Positions 39,501-51,600 are shown, numbered from the stretch's first letter. The stretch: 64,000 nt of DNA from Manihot esculenta (GCF_001659605.2 NC_035161.2:40505956-40569955); one strand, 5' to 3'. The notes: generated by a model not told the origin, from the letters alone. Made by a program: numbers and translations.

Positions 39501-40076
39501 CATTGCATAGATGCGGAGGCACTTTCGGTCCCCGAACGTGGCCTGGCTGACCTATAAAAGGGGCACTTAGCCGAAATGGGCGAGCTTTCTCCCATTTTCG
39601 GCCACAGTGAGCTTCCGACCTTCCCTTTGCTAATCTTGTGTTCTTCCTCCAAATCTCTTCCATTTTTCTTGAGTTTTAAACTCACATTGCAAGTTTTGAG
39701 CATTTAAACCAAGTTTTGGAGCTTTGGGAACTCAGGAGCTCATTTTCGTGGATCTCCAAGTTTAGGTCGTCTCCCTCTCGATCTTCAAGAGGTAAGAGCC
39801 GATCTTAAGCTCCTTATGGGTTTTAAATAAGTTTTATGCAAGATCTATGGGTAGAAATGCATGTTAGGGTATATGTTGAGTTTATGGGTTATATTGATGT
39901 TTTGAACAATGTGTGTGGATTTTGTGTGTTTGAAGTGTTGTAGTTGGGGTATTTGATGTTTTGAGGCCCCTAGAAACTTGTATGCATGATTTGGTTGAGA
40001 TATATGCTTGATTTGAAGTTTTGGGAGGCAAGGGGTTCATGTGAACCAAGTTTCTGCCCTTCTGGCAGAAACCAGG

Positions 40077-40268
40077 TTCGGCCGCCGAAGGGAGTTTCGG
40101 CCGCCGAGCCCCCTTTGTGGAGGCAGCATTCGGCTGCCGAAGTTGCCCCCAAAAAGAGACTTTCGTCTCTGTCTGGGACTTTCGGCCGCCGAAGGTGCCG
40201 CCGAAAGTGCCTGACTTTCGGATCTGTCCAGGACTTTCGGCCGCCGAAGGTGCCGCCGAAAGTGCCCT
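40077..40268 (+). repeat. Array of GCC-box palindromes with a 55-bp tandem pair
   Basis: Inside B, perfect TTCGGCCGCCGAA occurs at 40077, 40181 and 40236, with variants at 40096 and 40129. The last two perfect copies belong to a 55-bp tandem duplication (40176-40230, then 40231 to about 40268), each unit also carrying GGTGCCGCCGAAAGTGCC. Confidence 0.85.
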
Positions 40269-40673
40269 GTTCAGCCATTTCATGCATATCTCTATATGAT
40301 ATTTTCAGGATGTTTTAGGAGGTTTTTGGGGAGTTTATTAGAGTTATGTTTATGTATGATTGGTCCCTCATTGGAGTCCACCTGTGTAGGTTCGGACCCG
40401 AGGAACCGAGGACCTCAGCAGTGAGACAGCTGCTTCAGAGTCTGTAGAGCTTCAGCCAGAGGTGAGTGGAATGAACCTTAAGTTTTTAAATAAATGAAAT
40501 ATAACTTTTTGGAGCATGTTCATGCATCATATATGCCATGTGATATTTTAGGTTGTTTGCATTAGTATTCACGAATATGTTGCATTGCATAATATGATGT
40601 GGATGCGGATTGGCTATTGGATGATCCTCTAGTCCTCCTATGGTACGATATGATGATGATACGGTATGGATTG

Positions 40674-40814
40674 CCAGTGAGGCCCATTCTACGCCCCTGG
40701 ACTATGTTAAGAGAAAGACCAGTGAGGCCCATTCTACGCCCCTGGCATATTGGAATGTTATGTTATGTTATGTATGTAAGAGAAAGACCAGTGAGGCCCA
40801 TTCTACGCCCCTGG
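40674..40814 (+). repeat. Three copies of a 27-bp unit in element B
   Basis: CCAGTGAGGCCCATTCTACG followed by CCCCTGG occurs at 40674-40700, 40719-40745 and 40788-40814, the last two preceded by AAGAGAAAGA. Related single or double copies occur reversed in A near 37300-37400 (GTAGAATGGGCCTC), so the unit number varies among copies of the family. Confidence 0.85.
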
Positions 40815-43671
40815 CACGATTGGACTATGTTGAGGACTATAGGTGACAATACCATCCTTATGTGATATGTTTGTGATGTGTTGCATTTCATGGAAGCATC
40901 AAATATTTAATATATGTTTTCTCTATTCTGCTCACTGGGCTTTATAGCTCACCCCTCTCCCCTAACCCCAGATGTGCAGGTACAGGGTAGATCAGGAGGT
41001 TAGCCAGAGTATGGAAGTTATGTTTATGTAATAGTTAGATTGTGGACATGACAATTGTATTATGATGTAATGTAAAAGTGTTTTAAGTTATGTTATGTAA
41101 TTTGAATATTGAGGATAGAGTTGTGCTTGACCAATACAGATTGTTAATCCCACTTGTATGTACATGGTCTTTATGATATGAGGTTATGTTTCAACCAAGC
41201 TTATGTATGATGAGATGCCCCATGGGAGCATTTGTTGAGGGCTCCAGTGGAGGTTTATGCTATGTTCATGTCTATGTACCGGTTGAGCTTGGTTGTTATA
41301 TGAGAAAGTTTACAGGTTTATGTTATGCTTATGAGTATGTTTGATCATGTACGGGATTAAGCAGGTTTACAGGTTCTATGTTAGGCTTGCTACGGGTCCC
41401 GGCGGCCTTACGCCGATCTGGATCCTAGCGCCGGTAGCGGTCCGGATTTCCGGGCTGTTACAATAGCGTGGTAAACAACACATGCCACAAGTTTAGTTCA
41501 AACACAACTCAACATCTGACATAACATACATCATGTACTAAAAAGGGACTAACAAAGTCTTAGGGCTAAGCACAGTACTAATACATAAACATAACTCTAC
41601 TTTACATTACATTACATTATCTTACAATTCATTATCTCAATTTACAATACATGTCCACACTAACATACTAAGCTAATACAAAGCCACAACCTTAACTCTT
41701 GAGACTTCCCAATCTTCCTCAGACCTGCAACACTGGGGTTAGGGGAGAGGGGTGAGCTAAAAAGCCCAGTGAGTAGAAGCAATGCATAATAATAATCATA
41801 TGCTATCATGGAATGCGTCACAGCACAAACATTTCACATAACGGATGGACATGACCACCAAAACTCCCTCTGTCTGTAACATAACATGGTGCCCGGCCCT
41901 TCGGGCTCCTCAAGACTTCATTATGCCCGGCCCTTCGGGCTCCTCAGGACTTCATTAATATATCATAAATAGGGCTATTGGGGTCGCCTTGGTCCATCCA
42001 CATCAACAGTAAATAATGCAATGCGGCATATTCGTGATTTCTAATGCAAGCAACCTATTACATATACATGGCATTCATGATGCGTGAAACATGCTTAAAA
42101 CATTTTATTAGTTAGTTCTACTCACCTCTGGCAGACGCTAGACTGACTCTGCAACAGCTAGCATTGCTGGCCTCCTCGGTCCCTCGGGTCCCATCCTACA
42201 CAAGTGGACTCGAATGAGGTACCAAACACACTCTAAACAACTCATAAACAACTCCCCAAAAACCCCCTCAAACATCCTCAAAACAACACTTAAACATGCA
42301 TAGAAAACAACCATGAAAGGGCTGGACAGAGCACTTTCGGCGGCACTTTCGGCGGCCAAAGGTCCCTTCCAGAGCCGAAAGCCATGCAGGTTCGACGGCA
42401 GGTTCGACGGCCGAAGCCTCTCTCCAGATCCGAAAGTCAGGCACTTTTGGCGGCCGAACATCACCTTCGGCGGCCGAAAGTCTGCTCTAGATTTGAAACA
42501 CAACTTTCGGGGGCAAGGTTAGGCGGCCAATCCATGCATCCACAGGCAGGTTCGGCGGCCGAACCTGAGTTCATCCATAACTCAACCTCTTATGCATATA
42601 AGCCTCCCAAGCCTTCCAAACACCCCCAAACAAGCACCCAACCTCACAAAAACATGCATAAATCCTTAACCATGCACAAAGGAGCTTAAACAAGCTTAAA
42701 CTCCAACAAAGAACATCATAAAGCATACATAAATAGCTTATGACCCACATAAGCCAAAACCATCAAAACTACTCAAAACCTCACTTGCCCTCTCCCAATC
42801 ATGCATACACTCTCCCACATGTATAAAGGAGCATAAACTAACATAAACTCTTCAACACAAACATCACATAACATATATTGGGCATAAAACTCACATAAAC
42901 CTAAACATTCATATCTACCCATACTCAACCATCAAAACATCTTTAAACTTACTTAAAACTTCATTAAAATACAAGGAAAGCAAGGATCTACACTTACCTC
43001 TTGAAGATCGAGGGGTGGTGCGATCCCTAACTCGGAGGTGTGGATGATCCAAGCTCCAAAAGCTTCCAAGCTCCCAAAACTCCTATTTAAGTTTCAAAAC
43101 TTCAAAACAAGGGTAGAACTCATGAAAACTTGAGGGATGGGTAGAGAAAACATGAAAACGACCAAAGGAGTATAAAAACTCAGCTGAGCTCGAGAATGGG
43201 GAGAAAACTCGCCCATTTTCGATCTGAGGGCTCTTTATAGGTGGCCTGGTCAACAACCTTCGGCAGCCTAACGTGCCCCCTAAACTCATGCATGTTCGGC
43301 GGCCGAACCTTGGTTAGTTCAAACAAAGCTTTCGGAGGCCAAAAGCGCTCCCGAAGCCTTCTCATGTTCGGCGGCCGAACTTCACTTTCGGCGGCCGAAC
43401 CTGGCAAATACCTCCTTGGTCTTTTCTTTTCAAAACTCAATTCTTTTTCCATTTAAAACCATAAAATCATGTGAAAACATTTTAGAAACACATTTTACCC
43501 CTCTAGAAGCCTCTGGCATCTTCAGAATTCTCGATTTCAACGGAGATTCCGCCGGAAGGTAGGGATTCCGATGCCAAAAATCTAGCCGGGTATTACACGC
43601 ATACTATGACAGATAGACCTTCCGTAGTGTGGTCGGACCGGATCTCCTGGTGAGGACCCTCTTACTTCTCT

Positions 43672-45698
43672 TATACCCATGTCACGATCTTAGAGAAATC
43701 CATCATTATTATGTTATCAGATGCTCTTTCACTTCTCCAATGATTATTTATAACGGTTGGGGGAGCGAATCAAAGTTGGTGCTTTCATTGCCAAATGTGT
43801 ATCCATTAACTCCTTTTGATTTACGAGGTGTTGTCATAAGTATGAGTGACATGCGCACACATCCTCCCAGAGGCGTCTTGATGGCTGCCGTTGTTTGGGT
43901 TACCGAGGCGCGATTTTTGAATGCTCATAAATGCTTTATTTTGAGTATAAAATCAAGCCTTCATCTTTATTTTCTTACTTTCATTATTTTCGTTGTTCTT
44001 GCTGCCTCCGTTCGCCATTTTTTAGAGTTTTTCTCGCTTTTTCCTTCTTCTTCCAGGGTTTTTTCAAATCTCAAGTATGCGTTTCTTTTCCAATGGCCCC
44101 TTTGCTATTCCCTCAGGTCGAAAAAATTGTGTCTAGGGTAACCCCTACCTCTCTCCATAAAACTTTCCATCGATCCTTCCTTTCCATAAAAACTCATTAC
44201 ACTCGGGCTCCAAATCTAAATGAGTGGATTATCCTGTTTTTCTTACCTCTTCCCCCTGATCTAGTGGATGCCCAATCTAAGAGGAGACTCGTTTTCTATT
44301 TAAAACAAATTACTACGGCCTTTCTTTCCCCTTTTCTAGGTTTTTCCACTCTGTTTTTAGATTTTACTAGGTCACTTCTTGAATGTTGACTCTGAATTCA
44401 ATTTTATTTATGAGTGCGTCGAGGCTAGGGTTTTGCTCCTTCTTTGAGTTTGTTTAGGGCCTTTTTTAAAATTTTAAAGGTTAATAATAGATTCTTGAGT
44501 TTTTGCTGTCAAAATGGTCTGACCATTTTCACTGGCCACAAGGATTCCATTAAGCATTGGGTGGATAATTTCGCTATAGTCGGAGTTAACAGAGTTTTGA
44601 CTGGGGTTTAAAACTAGGATGGGGGACCGTAGACACCTTTTGCAATGCTTTTCCCTTTCATGCTGAGTGGGAGCAGTTGTATTTTGTCCGGATTTCTTCC
44701 TTTCCCCTTAAATACGATGTTTTCAAGTATCTAGATATTCGCTCGGGGGAGGGGTGTTATACCGCTGGTACTTGACTATTTTTTTATTCCTGCTTCTTTA
44801 TTGACTTTGTTACTTTGTATTTTTACTTTTTCTGGACGTTTTTACAGCTTCTATCATTCTAATGGAGGACATTTCGACTCCCTATAAATTTTTCCTTAAC
44901 CGCGATGATGTTCAGCAGGCTGTGGAGTCTTTCAAGACCGAGAAAACCATGAATGTGGTCATTAAGATGTTAGGAGTGGAGCCTGTGCCAGCTCAGGTTG
45001 TGCCTCCTCTACCTTCCACTGAGGCTAATATGGAGTTAGCTCTGGTAAGTTATGACCAGACTGAGGTTGTGCCTGTGGCTGTTGAGGATGCCCCCGCTCT
45101 TGGAAGTAATTCGGAGGTAGCCATATTGAGGACAATGGTTAGCTCGAACAGGTCTTCTCCTGCTGAGGAGGTCGAGGGAGGCTTGAAACAGAAGAATTCT
45201 CGTCTTTCTCAAGAGTCGACCACCACTGCCTCGAGGACAATAGGGAAGAAAAGGCTGCTAGTAAAAGAATCCAAGCTAATGAGTTTGTAACACCATGAAG
45301 ATTTTATAGTTGATCACATGGTCCCTAGGGTTGCTTATGCCATTATATGCATCCATGGTTGACATTTGGAACTTCTTGAGGATAGTCTCTTCCCGAATAC
45401 GAGTTACAAATGGGAAAGTCGTTCTTAAGCTTATGTGGGCTCCTATTTGGCTCTTTAACTACACCAACAATTCTTCCTTCGTTTTTTTCAGCTTCTCCGC
45501 TACTCCCTCATCTTTTGTGTTGGTTTCTCACTGATCATGGGAGTTTTCAAACTGGTGTCCTCTTCCTCGCTTTCTACTTTGTACCTCTCTGGCCTGTCAA
45601 CATCTTCTTCTATTTGGTTTCTCACCGCGCGACTTCTAGATTTGGCTGGAGGTTCTCTATGGGCGTTCTGAGAGATTGTCTTATCAGATGTGATAGTG
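43672..45698 (+). pseudogene. Degenerate internal region of element E with gag-like reading frames
   Basis: No pol domains. Two frames look once-coding. One (about 43931-44389, continuing in other frames to about 44780) contains LVDAQSKRRLVFYLKQ and, after stops and shifts, FTGHKDSIKHWVDNFAIVG. This pattern reminds me of the 'putative gypsy-type transposon' N-terminal gag-like domain of plant non-autonomous elements. The second is an intact 142-residue ORF at 44862-45290 (starts MEDISTPYKFFLNRDDVQQA), hydrophilic and rich in Glu, Val and Ser, with no motif I recognise. Stops and frame changes indicate a dead element. Confidence 0.45.
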
Positions 45699-45987
45699 AA
45701 GTGCTATAGTAGAAGTGCCAAGCGGCTCATTTATGGTGTGCAGTCGACTAATAAATACTGAACCGCTTCACCCATACTTTGTTCATCACGCGCGTTTTTT
45801 CTGTCAATGCTACTGCATGCGCAATTAGGACTTTAGGGGGATCTACATGTTTTAAAAAGATCAGCCTACTTATTCTAAACATTGGTGAGGTCGGAGGCAT
45901 AGGAGGTTTGACCTACATACTATGATGGATGAACCTTCTATAGTGTGGTCGGACCAAATCCTTTGGTGAGGACCCTCCGACTTCTCT

Positions 45988-47690
45988 CTCAAGCATCAAT
46001 ATTTCATAGTTTATATTCATGAGAATAATTGAGCAATTAATTTAGGTAGTTAGAATGTAAAAAAAAATAAATAAAAAAAAATAAAAAATGAATACTGGAT
46101 AGAAAAAGAAAATATCGCACAAATAGATTCTTTCAGGATTAAAGATTGGATCCCTTAATTTTTGTAAAAAAATAAACGTTGGATTATTCCATGAAAGAAT
46201 CAAGTTTTGACCGTTATGTTTTTCTTTTAATGTAAATTCCAACCAATTACAATACAACTGCAAGATAAATCATCTAATGCTAAATTCACCCTTTTATTTA
46301 TTAAATATATTTAATTTTAGCTATTTTAGTACGAACTAGCTACCTTATAATTAAGTTTTAATTTAATTCCAATTTAACCAAAAAATAAATGAAAGTCAAT
46401 AATTTTTTATTTTATTTTTTTTTTTTTTGAAGTTGAATAAAAAAGAAAGAAATCTAACTCAAATTGAAGCTTAAATTGAAATTTGTGGACTAATAATGAG
46501 CTACACTCAATAAAAAATGGAATACTTAATTAATCTACAATAAATAACAATCCTTGTTAGTACTATTTGACTTTAGCATGTTCACTTTAAAATATCCCCT
46601 AATTAAAACATCAAATTTATTTTCTAAATAGAACCTCAAGAAAAGAATTAACTTTTTTTTATTAAGAAAAATTAGTCTAAAAAATTCCAAAGTTAATATT
46701 AATTACTTTTCAATAAATATTATTTTAGCATATAGAAAAAACAAAAGGGTGAAAAAAAGATAAAAATAACTCAAACATTTACAAGTATGTATCTAACTTA
46801 TACATTTTTTTTTTACAAAGGTTGGGTATTTTGGCAGAATCTTTTGAAATATTCCATCACTTTGGATTATTTAAAAAAAAAAAAAAGAAAAAAAAAGGGT
46901 AAAATTTAGAGAAAGGGGAGATGATAAAGTTGAAAGAGGGTGATTAAGAGAAGAAGAAGAAAGGGAAAGGTTGACCTGGCAGAAGACAAGTGGGACATAA
47001 TATATTGCAAAAATTATATGATTGGTGGGGGCTTCCTATTTTCAATCCACACCCCATGTGGAGACCAATTCTGTTTGTGTTCCTCAGCTGCCCTTAAAGC
47101 CTTTCAATTTCATATTCAAATTCAATAATAAGCATTAGCATTAATTATAATTAAGTGGGTACCTCGGGCATCATAAACAAATTTTGGAATTCATGTGAAA
47201 ACAATCATGGGTTATTGGATTATTTCAGTTTAATTTGTGCACGTCCACGATAAACTTATAGTGCTCTCCCTCCTTCATAACTTTACTAAATATGCATTCA
47301 ATTATCAACTCTAACTAGATGAGATTTATGAAATCTTTTAAAGCAAATTCAAAATGTCAACTTTTACTCTTCAAATATGATTTATATTCCTTAATTTTTG
47401 TAAATAAATAAGCACATACCATCTTTATTCAAACTACGCGATCAACAAATTTTTATATAAATTAATTCAGTGTAAATCTATTTGTCTTTTTTATTAGTCT
47501 TTATCGATCACCCTCCCTAAAGTTTGTATTAATTGATAAATACAAGAACATTATCTACTCTAAATCTAAATATTTGTTTTATAAAAGTAAATACGCTTTT
47601 AAAATTAAAAATTTGTATATTTTTAAAGCTTGACCAAACTTTTAATTTTTTACATTATTGATTTGAATTTATTGGCTTCTTCATTTAGTG
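45988..47690. other. AT-rich spacer
   Basis: No gene is supportable. Contains A-rich runs (46060-46090, 46870-46900) and random short ORFs such as 46940-47128. Confidence 0.5.
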
Positions 47691-48660
47691 GATTAGGAAG
47701 TCTCTGAGGGAGAATAGAAGATACTTAATTGAATTTGATCAAAAAAATGTGAAAATTATATCAAATTATATCAAGGCATCTGGATCAAATGGGTTAAATC
47801 CTGTATTTTACTAGAGATTTTGGTATTTAATTGGCAATGATATTTCTAATGGTTGTTGTCTATGGCGTCAACAAGATTTTAAAGTCCCAAGACAAGATTC
47901 GAAAAACCTTTGTAATGGTCTGTACATGAAGATTATAATTAGCAAAAAACTCATTATTATGAAATTATGTGCAAAATTTAGCAGTTCACCTTGTGGAAGA
48001 CGTCATGCATCATATCTTAGATTGGGAAGCTACTCAACCTGTTGGTGTTTTGCATAGAAATACCACTGCTACTTTATATAAGGGCAGGAACTTATTTTAT
48101 TTCTTCAAACCTGTTTGTGATCCTGAAGTCATTTCTCTCCAAATTCGTGCGTTATCTTCAAGTTTGGACAATTTCAATTGATTTTGTCAAGTTGATGGGA
48201 TTTGTTTCAAACTCAAGATTTTATTGGCTACGGTTTTGTTATGAAAAATTCTGAGGATATATTTCAACATAGTGTTTCTGGTTTTTTCGAAGGTAATGGT
48301 AGACCAGTAATTGTTGAAACTTTAGCTCTTCGTCACTGTTTGCTATTTGCGATGGAATTTTTGCCTTTTAATGGCCGCATTCTTATGATCTGTTTGCACG
48401 TGATTCAAACTATTCAGTCTCCACATTTAGACATTTCTGAACTGGGTTTGATTTCGAATGATTGTAAATCTTTGTTATATTCTAGAACTGATTTTTCTGT
48501 TAAATGGATTCGTCGTCATCCCACTCTAACTGTTTATGCTTTGGCTAGAGAATTTATTAGGTATGATCATATTTCTGTTTGAGATGATATCTTTCTTTAT
48601 TTGATAAAATTTTATTAATACCATGAATGGTTTTACTTTAAAAAAAAATTATCTCTTTGA
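47690..48660 (+). pseudogene. Decayed LINE (non-LTR retrotransposon) remnant
   Basis: From 47776 the frame reads ASGSNGLNPVFY, a stop, then RFWYLIGNDISN, closely resembling the reverse-transcriptase start block of plant L1-type LINEs (the stop could be a mutated Gln codon). The rest of the RT is missing. A second block at 48202-48582 resembles the C-terminal RNase-H-like (RVT_3) domain, with ETLALRHCLLFAMEF, DISELGLISNDCKSLL and VKWIRRHPTLTVYALAREF. An A-run follows at about 48640. The element is truncated, internally deleted and full of stops. Confidence 0.6.
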
Positions 48661-51600
48661 GGCTAAATGCGCCCTAATAAATCAAGTGGTATGATTGCAT
48701 TAAAATTTAAGTAAATTGCCTAAAGAAGACATTCTACAAATTTTAATTAATTAATTTGTTTTTTTCGTAGGAAAATTTTACCTAACAGAATGAAACCCTG
48801 TAACAATTTGAAGTTTGTGGGGAGGCATGATTTGCAATTCATGGTACTATTGCTCCTTTCATTATAAGGTATAAAAATGGGAAAATGACATAAGAATGGT
48901 TTCGGATTGGCGAGAAAAGGTAAAGTTAGCAATAGGAAAATTAACGTGGAAAACATTACTCTCTGATTGGCCATAAAAGGAGTTATTGGAGAATCAATTA
49001 TAGTGGCAAGGGTAGGTAATCTAATCAGAATGGGGCAGGCCAGGGCAGGGCAGGGGTGCCAGAGATTTGGCTGCCTATAGGATAGTGGGGTCGTCACAGA
49101 CAGTGGAATCGATCATTATCTCAGCTGAGCAACTGCAAAGGCTTCTTGTTGCTTTGTTGGTACAAGGGGCTTTTTCTTTTCCTCCTTTTGAAAGGAAAAG
49201 GATTAATTAATAAAGGGTCCAGACAAAATACATGGAGAGGGCACTAAGTCCAGATACAACAAACCTCTGCTCCATTTGAAAACCCAATCTAAAGCCCATC
49301 CCGAGCAGAACCCCAACTGCAGGATTATTATTTTGCTAATTTCTCATATCAAAAGAATAATCAAGAAAAAGCATCATGTTGAAATAAAGGATAATTTCCG
49401 CTTACCGTAACGGAACTTAAGTAATTATTTCATTATAATTATTAAATTTTAATTTATTTAAAAAGATTAATATTTAAATATTTATATGAAATAATCATTT
49501 AAATGAATTTTAAATATATTTTTCAACAAAACACACACATAACATATCATACTTAACTAAAAAAAAATATATTTGCCACTTCATACTAAAATTCCTTTAT
49601 ATACTATTCTTAAACCTAATTTCCTTCAAATTAATATTATACTTTTCTCTTTTTTTTTTCATTTTCATTTTTAATTTAAAAAATTTTAATAGAAAGACAA
49701 ATTCATCATAATAATCAAAATCTTTTCTTTTTTATCTCATAATGACTTAAAAAATCAAATCTCTTTTTCATTCCCTCTCTCTTTTTCTCTCTCTGAAGCT
49801 TAATTACTTATGATTTTTCCTTTTTTTTTTCTACTTATTTCTCAGTAAAATTATGCCTGTTTTTTTATGGAGTTCATTCACTATAGTAGACTAAATCAAG
49901 CTAAGAAAACCCAGAAACCAATTCCGACACTATCATCATCAAAAAGAAAATCTCATTTCTATATAATCAACAGATCCACCCACATATCTCTCGCTCTTCC
50001 AAATCCACAATCTTCTCTATCTTCCTTTTTCATTTCTCCACAAACATTGCTGAGCCTACCACCAAGAAAAAGAGTACCACATTCAGAAGTTTAGGATGCA
50101 CCACTGGGGCCGCGCAGCAGATGTTGGTGCCGATGATGATACGGTCATCAATGGAGTGGGAGTAAAAGAGGGTGAAGAATAAAAATAATCTACAGCGGCA
50201 AAAAAGAAGAAAAACAGTATAAGGATTTGCAGTAAGAGTACCAATCTGAGCTTGCATGGTCTGAGAGAAGAGAGCAAAAACAATGGGAATAGTAGAGAAT
50301 TTGAAGTATGGGAGTTGTTTTGTTATTCAGGATGTGTGGTGTGGCCCTGAAATGAGATTTTTTGCAGATATTGTTGGGTCTTAAGATTATATTATGGGGA
50401 AAAGAAATACGTCTGGGAGAGGGATTTGAAGGATTTAACAATGAAGTATTAGGACCTATTTTATAAAGTATTTGTTTTTAATTTATTTTATTATAAACTT
50501 GAAATTCTATAATTTTGAAGATAATAGCGAGGCAAATTTTATTTGGTGGCACGTAAGAATTATTTTTGGCCCTTTTTTTTTTTTTGTTTCAATGAGCATT
50601 TAATTTATTTGTGAACCAAGAAAGAAATATAATTAACTGGAAATGTGACGTTTACAAAAGGATTTAAAGGAAGGAAGAGTGTTCATTTAGGCCCACCATA
50701 CTCGCAAGCTAATTTTGACGGGCCGATCTGGTAAAGATAAGTCTCCCTGAACGATGGCTTCCGAAATGGGCTCATAAAATTCTCATATCTGAATCTGAAT
50801 TCGATAATTATTTTTAATATTTATATTATTTTTATAAACGATTAAAATAATGCCAAAGCCCGTTTAATTTTCTCTGTTTTAATTAATAATATATCTTCTA
50901 ATAACAAATTTTATTTCAAATTTTTATTATTCGTATTTTTTAATTTTCTATTAGATTATATTAAAAATAGTAAATATTATCACAGAAAATATTTACTATA
51001 TTTAATTATTTATTTATATAAATGAGTTTAAAATAATTATTTCAATTAAAATAATATTTTTTGTCTGCATATTCACAGTTGTCTTAATTTAAAAAGCTCC
51101 ATTTACATGAGTTTAAGATTATGTTTAAATCAATATATATTCACAGTCAAACTTTTTTTTTAAAACTATTTGGCAAGCATAATCATTAATTTTCATCAGA
51201 CCATGGTCATTTTAGCTAACATTCTTAACCAATTTCATATTTTTTAAAAATAAAATGTCAGGTAATTTTCACTCATCACTAAACTTAAGTCACTATTTTA
51301 TTGTAATTATTTAATTTTAATTTATTTTAAAAAAGTTATCAATATTTAAATATTTATCTAAAATAGTCATTCACATAAATTTTTATAAATTTTTCAACGA
51401 AACACATACATAGTGACAAAAAAAAAAATTTTTTATTACATCAGAAACTGTTAACCTTGGCATGACAATTTTTAAATCCTTTTGCAATATTTTCAATATA
51501 ATAAAGATTCGTCTTCCTCCTATGTTTTACATGAGTTTTGAAGAAAAAATTATAGGAAGAAAATAAACCAGAAACATAGGGCAACGACCTCAGTAAAGCA

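Larger units (their letters stand above)
39291..41462 (+). mobile_element. Solo-LTR-like element B (2172 bp) nested in C, opposite orientation
   Basis: Starts TGTAATACCCGG and ends CCGGGCTGTTACA, with a perfect 5-bp duplication ATAGC (39286-39290 and 41463-41467). Homologous to A and C but reversed. A strong TATA box TATAAAAG at 39553-39560 lies about 260 bp from the left end, with two TTCGGCCGCCGAA motifs just upstream (39469-39481, 39488-39500). This implies a short U3 and a very long R-U5 if it is an LTR. TG..CA ends, 5-bp duplications and >2 kb length fit LTRs of Ty3-gypsy Tekay/Del chromoviruses in general. The clade is an inference, since no internal domain is present. Confidence 0.9.
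38920..43597 (-). mobile_element. Solo-LTR-like element C, interrupted by element B
   Basis: Starts TGTAACGACCCG and ends CGGGTATTACA. Flanked by a perfect 5-bp duplication CGCAT (38915-38919 and 43598-43602) inside the left terminal repeat of E. The copy is in two parts, 38920-39290 and 41468-43597, because B has landed in it. A weaker TATA (CTTTATA, 43233-43239) lies on the - strand. It has more than five TTCGGC-N-GCCGAA motifs (42466, 42551, 43295, 43367, 43387) and a tandem GCCCGGCCCTTCGGGCTCCT pair near 41892-41945 in place of the repeats seen in B. Confidence 0.88.
36440..45987 (+). mobile_element. Non-autonomous LTR element E, split by nested insertions
   Basis: Direct terminal repeats of a few hundred bp flank this segment. 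The right repeat is intact at about 45699-45987. The left one is in three pieces (36440-36673, 38849-38919, 43603-43671) separated by elements A and C. Shared landmarks include AGAAGTGCCAAGCGGCTCATT, CACTTCACCCATA, GCATTAGTGAGGTCGGAGGC and GTGTGGTCGGACC. Without its guests the element is about 2.7 kb and carries no pol-like domains. The left repeat also holds an 86-bp internal duplication (units start at 36562 and 36648). Terminal TG/CA and a target-site duplication are not clear, so ends are approximate. Confidence 0.7.

Noticed and set aside
39986..40318. 110-codon ORF and its antisense ORFs across the GCC-box array
   Set aside because: These open frames arise from the GC-rich palindromic repeats of element B (all strands open), not from a gene.
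43629..44141. 170-codon ORF at the left of E's interior
   Set aside because: It begins inside the terminal repeat of E and overlaps a more gag-like frame; composition looks random.
49867..50283. ORFs on both strands
   Set aside because: Low-complexity Ser/Phe-rich translations overlapping antisense to each other; no motif.
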